Source: Alphaproteobacteria bacterium | GTDB taxonomy: Bacteria; Pseudomonadota; Alphaproteobacteria; UBA828 | Assembly (NCBI GenBank): GCA_018668475.1 | Contig: JABJCZ010000068.1 | Location: 1-9,186, forward strand | DNA length: 9,186 nucleotides | Direction of reading: 5' to 3' | In this document: positions 1 through 5,495 of the stretch, piece after piece | Position numbering within the stretch: the first letter of the stretch is position 1 | How the letters are laid out: each line of letters begins with the position of its first letter | Made by a program: the position numbers and the translations under genes | Notes under the pieces: model-generated | Seen by the model: only the letters and a program-made list of their open reading frames with translations | Told to the model about the DNA's origin: nothing | Database searches by the model: none

Positions 1-1265
1 CTGACAGCGCCGAGTTGCCGGATGGCCCATTTAAGGGCGTGCCGTGGTTGGTCAAGGAGCTGGCGACCGCATGGGAAGGCATGCCCATGACCAATTCGTC
101 GCCGTATATGAAAGACCTTGTCGCGCCGTTTGATTCCGAAACACTTGTTCGTATCAAGGCCGGCGGCATGATTCCCATGGGCAAGTCGAACGCGCCAGAG
201 CTGGGCTGGTGCCTGGCCACCGAGCCGAAGCTCTATGGCGCGTGTCTCAACCCGTATGACCCCGCCTATACGCCGGGTGGATCGAGCGGTGGTTCAGCAG
301 CCGCTGTTGCCGCCCGCGTCCTGCCCATTGCCGAAGGCTCGGACGGTGGTGGCTCGATCCGCGTGCCATCGTCTCACTGCAATATTTTTGGCCTCAAGCC
401 GGCCCGTGGTCGCATCAGCCTGGCGCCGGCGCTGGCTGACTTCTGGTATGGCGGGGCACTGTTCCATTGTATGTCGCGCACCGTGCGTGACACCGCGGCG
501 TTCATGGACATGACCTACGGCCATTTGCCGGGTGAGCCCTATCAGGTGGCGCCGCCACCACGCCCTTACAGCGAGGAAGTCGGGGTCAGTCCGGGCAAGC
601 TGAAGATAGCAATGGTGACCGACGTGCCGGATGGCTGTGGCCCCCTGCATCCGGATGTCAAAAAGGCTGTCGAGGATTGTGGCAAGCTGATGGAGAGCCT
701 CGGCCATATCGTTGAGCCGCAGCCGATCCCTTATGATTTCTGGTCCTTCTACAAGGTTTATACCGATATGACGGCGGCCACCACGGCGTCATGGTTGGAT
801 GCTATGGCCGGTTTTGTTGGCCGTGAGGCAACGTGGCAGGACATGGAACCGCTCTACTGGACCATGGTTTACAAGGGCAGGAGCTTCAGCGCGCAAGACC
901 ACGCGAACCACATTGAAGGCATTCGGCAGATGTCGCGGGACATGCTGATGAAGATGAATGCCTATGATACGTGGCTCATGCCAGTCATGCCGACCCACGC
1001 GCGGCCGATCGGGCATTACGACATGTCGCTGCATGTGGATGAATACGACCAGACCAAGATGGGTCCTGATTGTGCCTATTCTGCACCGTTCAATGCGTCT
1101 GGCTCACCGGCCATGTCTGTCCCCTTCTCAATGTCAGAAGGCGGGCTGCCGATCGGCGTGCAGTTTGTCGGGCGCGATCTCGATGAGACGACGTTGATCC
1201 GCATTGCATCGCAGATCGAAGAAGCTCGGCCCTGGGCGGACAACAAGCCAGCTATCTGCGCCTGA
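1..1265 (+). CDS. Amidase-signature family hydrolase, 5' end missing
   Basis: This enzyme hydrolyses an amide bond (amide to carboxylate plus amine or ammonia), probably in the cytoplasm. The reading frame is open to the left edge (codons from base 3, reading DSAELPDGPFKGVPWLVKEL), so the true start lies upstream; perhaps 60-80 residues are missing for a family of about 470-500 aa. The Ser-cisSer-Lys triad is complete: Lys in GVPWLVKEL (bases 54-56), cis-Ser in TPGGSSGGS (about 282-284) and nucleophile Ser in GSDGGGSIR (about 354-356). The C-terminal FNASGSPAMSVP and GLPIGVQFVG blocks are also typical. The SRTVRDTAAF segment and the YGHLPGEPY region recall amidases annotated as 6-aminohexanoate-cyclic-dimer hydrolase-like, but the substrate cannot be read from sequence. 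The gene converges with the downstream aminotransferase, so the two are not one operon. The stop is TGA. The family call is secure; the specificity is not. Confidence 0.93.
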   Translation, partial: DSAELPDGPFKGVPWLVKELATAWEGMPMTNSSPYMKDLVAPFDSETLVRIKAGGMIPMGKSNAPELGWCLATEPKLYGACLNPYDPAYTPGGSSGGSAAAVAARVLPIAEGSDGGGSIRVPSSHCNIFGLKPARGRISLAPALADFWYGGALFHCMSRTVRDTAAFMDMTYGHLPGEPYQVAPPPRPYSEEVGVSPGKLKIAMVTDVPDGCGPLHPDVKKAVEDCGKLMESLGHIVEPQPIPYDFWSFYKVYTDMTAATTASWLDAMAGFVGREATWQDMEPLYWTMVYKGRSFSAQDHANHIEGIRQMSRDMLMKMNAYDTWLMPVMPTHARPIGHYDMSLHVDEYDQTKMGPDCAYSAPFNASGSPAMSVPFSMSEGGLPIGVQFVGRDLDETTLIRIASQIEEARPWADNKPAICA

Positions 1266-1323
1266 TCATCAATGCAGATGAATCGAATCCGTTGATAGGT
1301 ATATCCGGCGACGAAGCATAAAA

Positions 1324-1360
1324 AACGGGGCCCCGCAAAATTTGCGAGGCCCCGTTCTTT
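1324..1360. terminator. Bidirectional intrinsic terminator between convergent genes
   Basis: A perfect 9-bp arm pair (AACGGGGCC at 1324-1332 and GGCCCCGTT at 1348-1356) continues inward after one C/A mismatch with five more pairs, leaving a 3-base loop. On the + strand it is followed by TCTTTATT. On the - strand the outer side reads as a run of six T (complement of the A-run 1320-1325). It lies 58 bases past the amidase stop and 31 bases past the aminotransferase stop, where a shared terminator for converging genes would be expected. Confidence 0.9.
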
Positions 1361-1387
1361 ATTGCAGGAATTGTCGAAGAGGGTGTC

Positions 1388-2794
1388 TTAGCCCTTCCAG
1401 AGACCTTCCTTGACCAGTTCGTCGGCGGTCTTGACGAGTGCCCGGTCGAAGCGCGCAAGCATCTCGTCGACTTCACTTTCGGTTATCACCAATGGTGGTG
1501 AGAACGAGACGGCGTTCATCTGCATCAATGCGCGGCTGACGAGGCCCTCTTCAAGACAATGCGCGGCAAGGCGTGGTGCAGCCTTCGATGACAGCGGCAG
1601 CGGCACTTTCTTTTCACGGTCAGCCACCAGCTCAACGCCGGCGAGCAATGCGACGCCACGCACCTGGCCGACGAGGGGGTGTTTATCCGCGACTTCGTTG
1701 AGCTTCTTCTGGAAGTAGGCCCCGGTTGTGGCGCACTTTCCAACCAGATCTTCGCGCTCGATGATGTCGAGGTTGGCCATGGCGGCAGCCGCCGCAATGG
1801 GATGCGCCGAGTAAGTGTAGCCGTGGGCAAATGCGCCGACTTCCGGCGTGCCACTGACCAGCACTTCCCATACCTTGTCGGAGATTACCGAGCCGGAAAG
1901 CGGCTGGTATCCACTGGTCAGGCCTTTGGCAATGGTCATCATGTCGGGCTTGATGTTGTAGGTATCGGAGCCCCACCAGTTGCCCGTGCGGCCAAATCCG
2001 CAGATGACTTCATCAGCGATCATCAGCATATCGTGCTTGTCGAGAACCTTCTGGATGGCCTCGAAATAGCCCTTTGGCGGTGGCAATACGCCGCCCGCAC
2101 CCATCACCGGCTCAGCGATGAAGGCAGCAACCGTATCTGGCCCTTCTGCCTCGACCATGGCGTCGAGCTTGTCAGCGAGGGACTGAGAGTATTCCAGCTC
2201 AGACATGCCGGGCTCGGCGTTCCAGAAGTAGTTCGGCTCTTCGGTGTGCAGCATGCGGTCGAGCGGCAGGTCAAAGGCGTTATGCACCATCTGGATGCCG
2301 GTCAGGCTGGCGGCGGCAACGGTAACACCGTGGTAGCCGCGCTTGCGGGAGATGATTTTTTTCTTCTCCGGCTTGCCGCGCAGATTGTTGTAATACCAGA
2401 CGATCTTGACGTGCGTGTCGTTCGCGTCCGAGCCAGAGCAGCCAAAAAAGACTTTGCTCATGTTGTCGGGCAGCAGGCGGATCAGCCGATCAGCCAGGCG
2501 AATGGAAGGCTCATTCGCCATTGAGGCGAAGGAATGATAGTAGGCAATCTTGCGTGCCTGATCGGCGATCGCGTCAGCGACTTCGTCGCGGCCCCAGCCG
2601 ATGTTGACGCACCAGAGGCCCGCCATGGCATCGATATATTCCTTGCCCTTGGTGTCGGTTACACGGACACCGTTGGCTGAATCGATAATGCACGGACCAT
2701 TCTTCAAATGGTCCGCAAGCGGGGTGTACGGGTGCAGAAAGCTCTGCTTGTCCATCTCCTCAAGGGAGAGATTGTGTGCGGGCTGCACGCTCAT
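1388..2794 (-). CDS. Class III PLP-dependent aminotransferase (omega-transaminase type)
   Basis: This 468-aa protein should transfer an amino group, often from an amine or omega-amino acid, to a keto acid such as pyruvate, using PLP. Visible landmarks are HPYTPLADHL near residues 21-30, the phosphate-binding GCSGSDAND (118-126), YHG (154-156), the cofactor Asp in IADEVICGFGRTG (Asp261) and the Schiff-base Lys in IAKGLTSGYQPLSG (Lys290). Length and motif order match the 'aspartate aminotransferase family' group that includes beta-alanine, taurine and putrescine:pyruvate enzymes; the exact substrate is not decidable by eye. I chose the ATG at 2794 because GGAGG sits six bases upstream; a GTG 30 bases further up (2824) lacks such support. 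It converges with the amidase and shares its terminator. Nearby amidase activity could supply an amine, but that is speculation. Confidence 0.93.
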   Translation of the reverse strand: MSVQPAHNLSLEEMDKQSFLHPYTPLADHLKNGPCIIDSANGVRVTDTKGKEYIDAMAGLWCVNIGWGRDEVADAIADQARKIAYYHSFASMANEPSIRLADRLIRLLPDNMSKVFFGCSGSDANDTHVKIVWYYNNLRGKPEKKKIISRKRGYHGVTVAAASLTGIQMVHNAFDLPLDRMLHTEEPNYFWNAEPGMSELEYSQSLADKLDAMVEAEGPDTVAAFIAEPVMGAGGVLPPPKGYFEAIQKVLDKHDMLMIADEVICGFGRTGNWWGSDTYNIKPDMMTIAKGLTSGYQPLSGSVISDKVWEVLVSGTPEVGAFAHGYTYSAHPIAAAAAMANLDIIEREDLVGKCATTGAYFQKKLNEVADKHPLVGQVRGVALLAGVELVADREKKVPLPLSSKAAPRLAAHCLEEGLVSRALMQMNAVSFSPPLVITESEVDEMLARFDRALVKTADELVKEGLWKG

Positions 2795-2907
2795 GACATT
2801 CCTCCATTTGGCCGGCCTCGGCACGGCACCTGATGCGGCGGGCGGAAACGTTGTCGCTCCGGTCGCCAGAAATCCGTGATCACAGTAATTGCGGCAATAT
2901 GGCGCAT
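2791..2907 (-). CDS. Possible 38-aa upstream ORF overlapping the aminotransferase start
   Basis: A short ORF on the - strand begins at ATG 2907 (reading MRHIAAITVITDFW), becomes Arg/Pro-rich (five Arg within residues 15-22) and stops at a TGA that overlaps the aminotransferase ATG as ATGA. That geometry allows translational coupling. An AGGGG lies almost against its ATG, which is too close for a good SD. I recognise no family. The aminotransferase has its own strong SD, so this ORF may be chance. Confidence 0.15.
   Translation of the reverse strand: MRHIAAITVITDFWRPERQRFRPPHQVPCRGRPNGGMS
2801..2805 (-). promoter_or_regulatory. Shine-Dalgarno that fixes the aminotransferase start
   Basis: On the - strand the sequence reads GGAGG, then AATGTC, then ATG. 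The perfect five-base SD core and six-base spacing select the ATG at 2794 over the in-frame upstream GTG at 2824. Confidence 0.8.
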
Positions 2908-2938
2908 TCCCCTGAACACTGCCAGCAGGATTTGATGC

Positions 2939-2970
2939 AAAAAAATAGCTGTTAGCTTTTCCTCAGCTAA
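2939..2970 (-). terminator. Candidate weak terminator or operator with alternative stems
   Basis: On the - strand TAGCTG and CAGCTA (6 bp, 12-base loop) are followed directly by seven T (complement of A-run 2939-2945), as in an intrinsic terminator for the Sel1-repeat gene ending at 3138. An overlapping inverted repeat, TTAGCT-N7-AGCTAA (2952-2970), uses the same arm at 2965-2969, so the two stems exclude one another. The stem is short and half AT, so it may instead be a dyad operator for the aminotransferase, or neither. Confidence 0.3.
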
Positions 2971-3043
2971 TTGTTTGATCCGTCTTGGTTCGGGTATTGG
3001 GGGCCGTTTTATTGGAGCGGCCGCGGCACCTTATTTTTATGAA

Positions 3044-3065
3044 TATAATCAATGAGGTAAAGGAG
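3044..3065 (+). promoter_or_regulatory. Perfect -10 box followed by a Shine-Dalgarno
   Basis: TATAAT occurs at 3044-3049 and TAAAGGAG at 3058-3065, six bases before an ATG. No recognisable -35 box lies 16-19 bases upstream (that stretch is GC-rich), and the TG at 3040-3041 is one base too far for an extended -10. The transcription start would fall near 3056, leaving just enough leader for the SD. In an AT-rich gap such a match can arise by chance. Confidence 0.2.
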
Positions 3066-3070
3066 TTCGG

Positions 3071-3109
3071 ATGGCCGTTTTTTTGGTAGGGATAACGTTA
3101 CTTTTGTAG
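3071..3109 (+). CDS. Possible 12-aa hydrophobic micro-peptide
   Basis: The ORF encodes MAVFLVGITLLL and ends in TAG. AAGGAG precedes the ATG with five-base spacing, one of the better SD sequences in the window. All residues but Gly and Thr are hydrophobic, so a peptide would associate with membrane. No family is recognised, and a 12-codon ORF has a high chance rate. It lies opposite the end of the Sel1-gene transcript and would be transcribed against it. Confidence 0.13.
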   Translation: MAVFLVGITLLL

Positions 3110-3137
3110 GTGAGCAAATGCAGGAACTGGCCGCCGC

Positions 3138-4475
3138 CTAACGCCCGGTCGCCGTCCGCAGCGCCCTGATCAGTTCGGGCGTGACGAGGCCCGATACATT
3201 TAGTCCGTGCTGGCGCTCGAACGTGGCCACAGCCTCCGATGTCATGCCGCCGGGGATACCGTCAACTTTGGCATCATAAAGGCCCAGAATACGCAGGTAA
3301 CGCTGCGCGGCGATCATCGGGTCGCCCATATTCTTTGGGGCGAGTGGTCGCGGCGCTGGCCAGCCGCCACTGCCAGTATCAGGGGCGTTGATTTTTGCCT
3401 GTCTGAGTTCGGCGCTGCGCCGTGCTTCGGCCAGCTGCTCCGATGGGAGCTTGGCAGAAAACCGGTCGCGGTTAGCTCGCGCCTGGTCGCCGATGTCGCC
3501 TGGTGCGTCGCCAGCCAGGATAAACCAGCTCATCGCCTCTACCGGATCGCGCGGCATGCCAAGCCCGTTGGCGAGAACAAGGCCCAGGCTGTTCTGTGCG
3601 CCGGGGTCACCACCATTTGCGGCACTCCGATACCAGGTGATTGCGGTCTTGAGGTCACGGGGCACGCCGTAGCCATAGTGGTACATGATGCCAAGGTTAT
3701 TTTGTGCGACTGCGAGGCCGGCATCTGCCGCTTTCCGATACCATCGCGCTGCCTCGGCCATGTCTTGCGGCACACCAAAGCCTTTTTCATGCAGGTAGCC
3801 GATGTTGTTCTGTGCAGCGGCGCTGCCCCGTTCGGCAGCCTTCATATACCACTCCCGTGCCGCCTCATGGTCGCGCGGCGCGCCCAGCCCTTCGTCAAAC
3901 AGCACACCGAGATTATATTGTGCCTCCCGCATGCCCTGCCTTGCGGCACGTTGGTACCAGAGTGCCGCGCTGGCATGGTTCTGGGTTACGCCGATGCCTC
4001 GGTCGTAGGCTATGGCGAGTTCGAACTGCGCCAGCGCTGAGCCGCGGCTGGCGGCGCCCTGCAAGTAGTCCAGCGCATCCTGGGCTCTGATGTCGACACC
4101 ATAGCCGGCACGCTTGATGCGGGTGAGGGCGACGGCTGCAACTGGCACCAGCCGACGAGCGGCTTCGGCATATAGTGTGGCGGCGGCGTCAGGGTCGGCA
4201 TCAATGCCAAGGCCGGACTGATAAAGCGTTGCCAGATTGTATTGCGCATCGGCATCGCCAGCCGCCGCAGCCTTGTTCCAATGGCTGTGTGCAGCCTTGA
4301 GGTCCCCTGCGCGCCAGGCGTCGAGACCGGCAAAGAAAGCGTCTGGTTCGCCTGTGGCGGCAAGGTCCGCAGCGTCGGGGTCTGCGGCGATGGCGGAAGG
4401 CTCTGGCATCGCCAGCACGAAAGCGAGCATGGCGAGAATGGCGGCGAGCCGGAGTATGACAAATGCAGATATCAT
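3138..4475 (-). CDS. Secreted Sel1-repeat protein with C-terminal peptidoglycan-binding domain
   Basis: This 445-aa protein is probably periplasmic or envelope-bound, acting as a scaffold rather than an enzyme. Residues 1-31 form a signal peptide with a long hydrophobic core (VILRLAAILAMLAFVLAM) and likely cleavage after AIA or AIAA. Residues about 74-109 and 147-326 carry Sel1-type (TPR-like) repeats, recognisable by AQYNLG/AQNNLG, YGYGVPRD and AAxWYxKAA patterns of about 36 residues; 111-143 is a degenerate unit. A charged/proline linker (about 330-383) leads to a PG_binding_1-like domain (about 385-440: AAQRYLRILGLYDAKVDGIPG). The architecture recalls the periplasmic part of PodJ-type proteins, without the coiled coil. 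The ATG at 4475 has only a weak CAGG upstream. It is divergent from phzF across 98 bases. The domain call is strong; the biological role is unknown. Confidence 0.88.
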   Translation of the reverse strand: MISAFVILRLAAILAMLAFVLAMPEPSAIAADPDAADLAATGEPDAFFAGLDAWRAGDLKAAHSHWNKAAAAGDADAQYNLATLYQSGLGIDADPDAAATLYAEAARRLVPVAAVALTRIKRAGYGVDIRAQDALDYLQGAASRGSALAQFELAIAYDRGIGVTQNHASAALWYQRAARQGMREAQYNLGVLFDEGLGAPRDHEAAREWYMKAAERGSAAAQNNIGYLHEKGFGVPQDMAEAARWYRKAADAGLAVAQNNLGIMYHYGYGVPRDLKTAITWYRSAANGGDPGAQNSLGLVLANGLGMPRDPVEAMSWFILAGDAPGDIGDQARANRDRFSAKLPSEQLAEARRSAELRQAKINAPDTGSGGWPAPRPLAPKNMGDPMIAAQRYLRILGLYDAKVDGIPGGMTSEAVATFERQHGLNVSGLVTPELIRALRTATGR

Positions 4476-4502
4476 GAACCTGAGGCTATAGCAGATAGTT
4501 AC

Positions 4503-4516
4503 ATTCTAGAGAGAAT
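4503..4516 (-). promoter_or_regulatory. Candidate -10 and inverted repeat upstream of the Sel1-repeat gene
   Basis: On the - strand TAGAAT (complement of 4503-4508) matches five of six -10 bases and lies 27 bases from the ATG, a reasonable leader distance. The -35 region is poor (TTCGAA at 18-base spacing). The box is part of an inverted repeat ATTCT-agag-AGAAT (4503-4516). Confidence 0.25.
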
Positions 4517-4538
4517 TTTAAGCTGCTTCGAAGTTGTT

Positions 4539-4567
4539 GTGACGGCGCCGTCGTTGCGCGCTAAAAT
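4539..4567 (+). promoter_or_regulatory. Candidate phzF promoter implying a leaderless mRNA
   Basis: GTGACG (4539-4544, four of six matches to TTGACA) and TAAAAT (4562-4567, five of six) are separated by 17 bases. The -10 box ends six bases before the ATG at 4574, so transcription would start at or next to the start codon. The gene has no visible SD, which fits a leaderless transcript. Confidence 0.35.
4541..4552. repeat. Perfect 12-bp palindrome in the phzF promoter spacer
   Basis: GACGGCGCCGTC equals its own reverse complement. It lies between the candidate -35 and -10 boxes of phzF, where a bound dimeric regulator would block transcription. No known regulator consensus is recognised. Confidence 0.5.
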
Positions 4568-4573
4568 CATGGA

Positions 4574-5365
4574 ATGAACCTCAAAATGTACCAGATAGAC
4601 GCATTCTCGAGCGCCGTATTCGGGGGCAACCCGGCGGCAGTGGTGCCGCTCGACGCATGGCTGGATGATGAGACGCTTCAGACTATTGCAACTGAGAACA
4701 ACTTGTCAGAGACGGCGTACACGGTGCCGCTCGATGACGGCTACGAGCTTCGCTGGTTTACGCCTTCAGCGGAAATAGACCTCTGCGGCCATGCAACGCT
4801 GGCGACTGCGTATGTGGTGTTCAATTATTTGCAGCCTCAATGGCAAAACGTACGGTTTCAGACCCGGGTGAGCGGCGAGCTGACCGTAACGCGGGACGGC
4901 ACCATGCTGGCAATGGATTTTCCGGCAATGGCAGCAGAGCCCTGCAATCCGCCGGAGGGAGTTGCGGCTGGTCTTGGCGCGGTGCCGGATGCCGTCTACG
5001 CCGGGCAGGATTTTCTTGCCGTATTTTCTAGCGCCGCCGAGGTGTTGGCTATCGAGCCTGATTACACAGTGTTGTCGACCCTTGAGCATCGTGGCGTGAT
5101 TGTTACGGCGCCAGGCGGCGACGATTGTGGCGCGGATTTTGTGTCGCGCTTTTTCTGCCCCAAATATGGGGTGCCGGAAGATCCCGTATGTGGCTCGGCG
5201 CATTGTATGCTGACCCCGTATTGGGCCGAAGTTACGGGCAAATCGGCCCTGTTGGCGCACCAGGTGTCGGCGCGTGGTGGCGTGCTGCACTGCACGCTCA
5301 ATGGCGGGCGGGTTCAGCTCAAGGGTGAGGCTGTGCAATATCTTGAAGGGCAAATCAAAATTTGA
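4574..5365 (+). CDS. PhzF-family phenazine-biosynthesis-like epimerase/isomerase
   Basis: This 263-aa protein has the diaminopimelate-epimerase-like double fold of the PhzF/YddE family, whose characterised member PhzF isomerises dihydro-3-hydroxyanthranilate. The opening MYQIDAFSSAVFGGNPAAVV, the catalytic Glu in NNLSETAYT (Glu46), FTPSAEIDLCGHATLA (Asp69, His73) and the C-terminal GVPEDPVCGSAH (Asp203, Ser208, His210) are all present, so it should be active. No phenazine genes surround it, and most solitary homologues have no known substrate, so phenazine synthesis should not be inferred. ATG 4574 or in-frame ATG 4586 (MYQIDAF) could be the start; neither has an SD, and the -10 box at 4562-4567 favours 4574 as a leaderless start. 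It is 130 bases upstream of serC, which has its own promoter, so co-transcription is possible but not needed. Confidence 0.9.
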   Translation: MNLKMYQIDAFSSAVFGGNPAAVVPLDAWLDDETLQTIATENNLSETAYTVPLDDGYELRWFTPSAEIDLCGHATLATAYVVFNYLQPQWQNVRFQTRVSGELTVTRDGTMLAMDFPAMAAEPCNPPEGVAAGLGAVPDAVYAGQDFLAVFSSAAEVLAIEPDYTVLSTLEHRGVIVTAPGGDDCGADFVSRFFCPKYGVPEDPVCGSAHCMLTPYWAEVTGKSALLAHQVSARGGVLHCTLNGGRVQLKGEAVQYLEGQIKI

Positions 5366-5410
5366 CCGGATTCCTTTTGTTGAACCCTTTGTTGCGCCGC
5401 CGCGAACGCG

Positions 5411-5439
5411 TTGACGCGCTGCAGCATGAGACCTACTAT
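5411..5439 (+). promoter_or_regulatory. sigma-70-type promoter of the serC-serA operon
   Basis: TTGACG (5411-5416, five of six -35 bases) and TACTAT (5434-5439, four of six -10 bases including the key TA and final T) are spaced by the ideal 17 bases. The transcription start would be near 5446, giving a leader of about 50 bases. This is the best-formed promoter in the window. Confidence 0.6.
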
Positions 5440-5445
5440 TCTTTG

Positions 5446-5495
5446 GCCTATTCCCCGGCGTAATTGCCCCCCAAACCCGTCGTGAGACCAGTGAT
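5446..5495 (+). promoter_or_regulatory. serC 5' leader, candidate regulatory RNA
   Basis: The predicted 50-base untranslated leader is C-rich, with only a 3-bp GGC/GCC hairpin (5457-5468) evident by eye and no T-tract terminator. TGAGACC occurs at 5427-5433, overlapping the promoter, and again at 5483-5489, just before the start codon. A conserved element named the serC RNA motif is known upstream of serC in Alphaproteobacteria; I cannot align its consensus from memory, so membership is a guess based on position and taxonomy. Confidence 0.22.

Larger units (their letters stand above)
2795..3137. other. 343-base intergenic region without a clear gene
   Basis: This gap separates two - strand genes and is more AT-rich than its surroundings, especially 2935-3110. 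Reading right to left it should hold the end of the Sel1-gene transcript and the promoter and leader of the aminotransferase. I found a possible weak - strand terminator (2939-2969), an 8-bp palindrome GTGATCAC (2876-2883) and, on the + strand, a TATAAT with an SD and a 12-codon ORF. I could not find a convincing -35/-10 pair for the aminotransferase. Confidence 0.7.

Noticed and set aside
15..17. TTG as the amidase start codon
   Set aside because: The frame is open upstream to the window edge, and the codons before it (DSAE) continue the amidase N-terminal region. The gene is simply cut by the window.
1679..2524. 281-codon + strand ORF inside the aminotransferase gene
   Set aside because: It is antisense to a gene with full family motifs. 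Its composition is that of a codon-bias shadow and no domain is recognisable.
2795..2824. GTG start at 2824 adding ten residues to the aminotransferase
   Set aside because: The ATG at 2794 has GGAGG at six-base spacing, and the extra residues (MPRPAKWRNV) would translate that SD sequence.
2876..2883. GTGATCAC palindrome as a CRP/FNR-type site
   Set aside because: The half-sites abut with no spacer, unlike TGTGA-N6-TCACA, and an 8-bp palindrome is expected by chance.
3002..3022. GGCCG/CGGCC hairpin as a terminator
   Set aside because: The 5-bp stem with an 11-base loop has no T-run on either side.
3039..3089. 16-aa ORF MNIINEVKEFGWPFFW
   Set aside because: It has no SD, contains the TATAAT box and overlaps the better-supported 12-codon ORF in another frame.
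3118..3141. 7-codon ORF MQELAAA preceded by AGGTGA
   Set aside because: It is too short to support and overlaps the end of the Sel1-repeat gene. The SD-like match is noted only as a coincidence.
3207..4040. 277-codon + strand ORF opposite the Sel1-repeat gene
   Set aside because: Its Cys/Arg/His-rich translation with repeated patterns merely mirrors the Sel1 repeats on the other strand.
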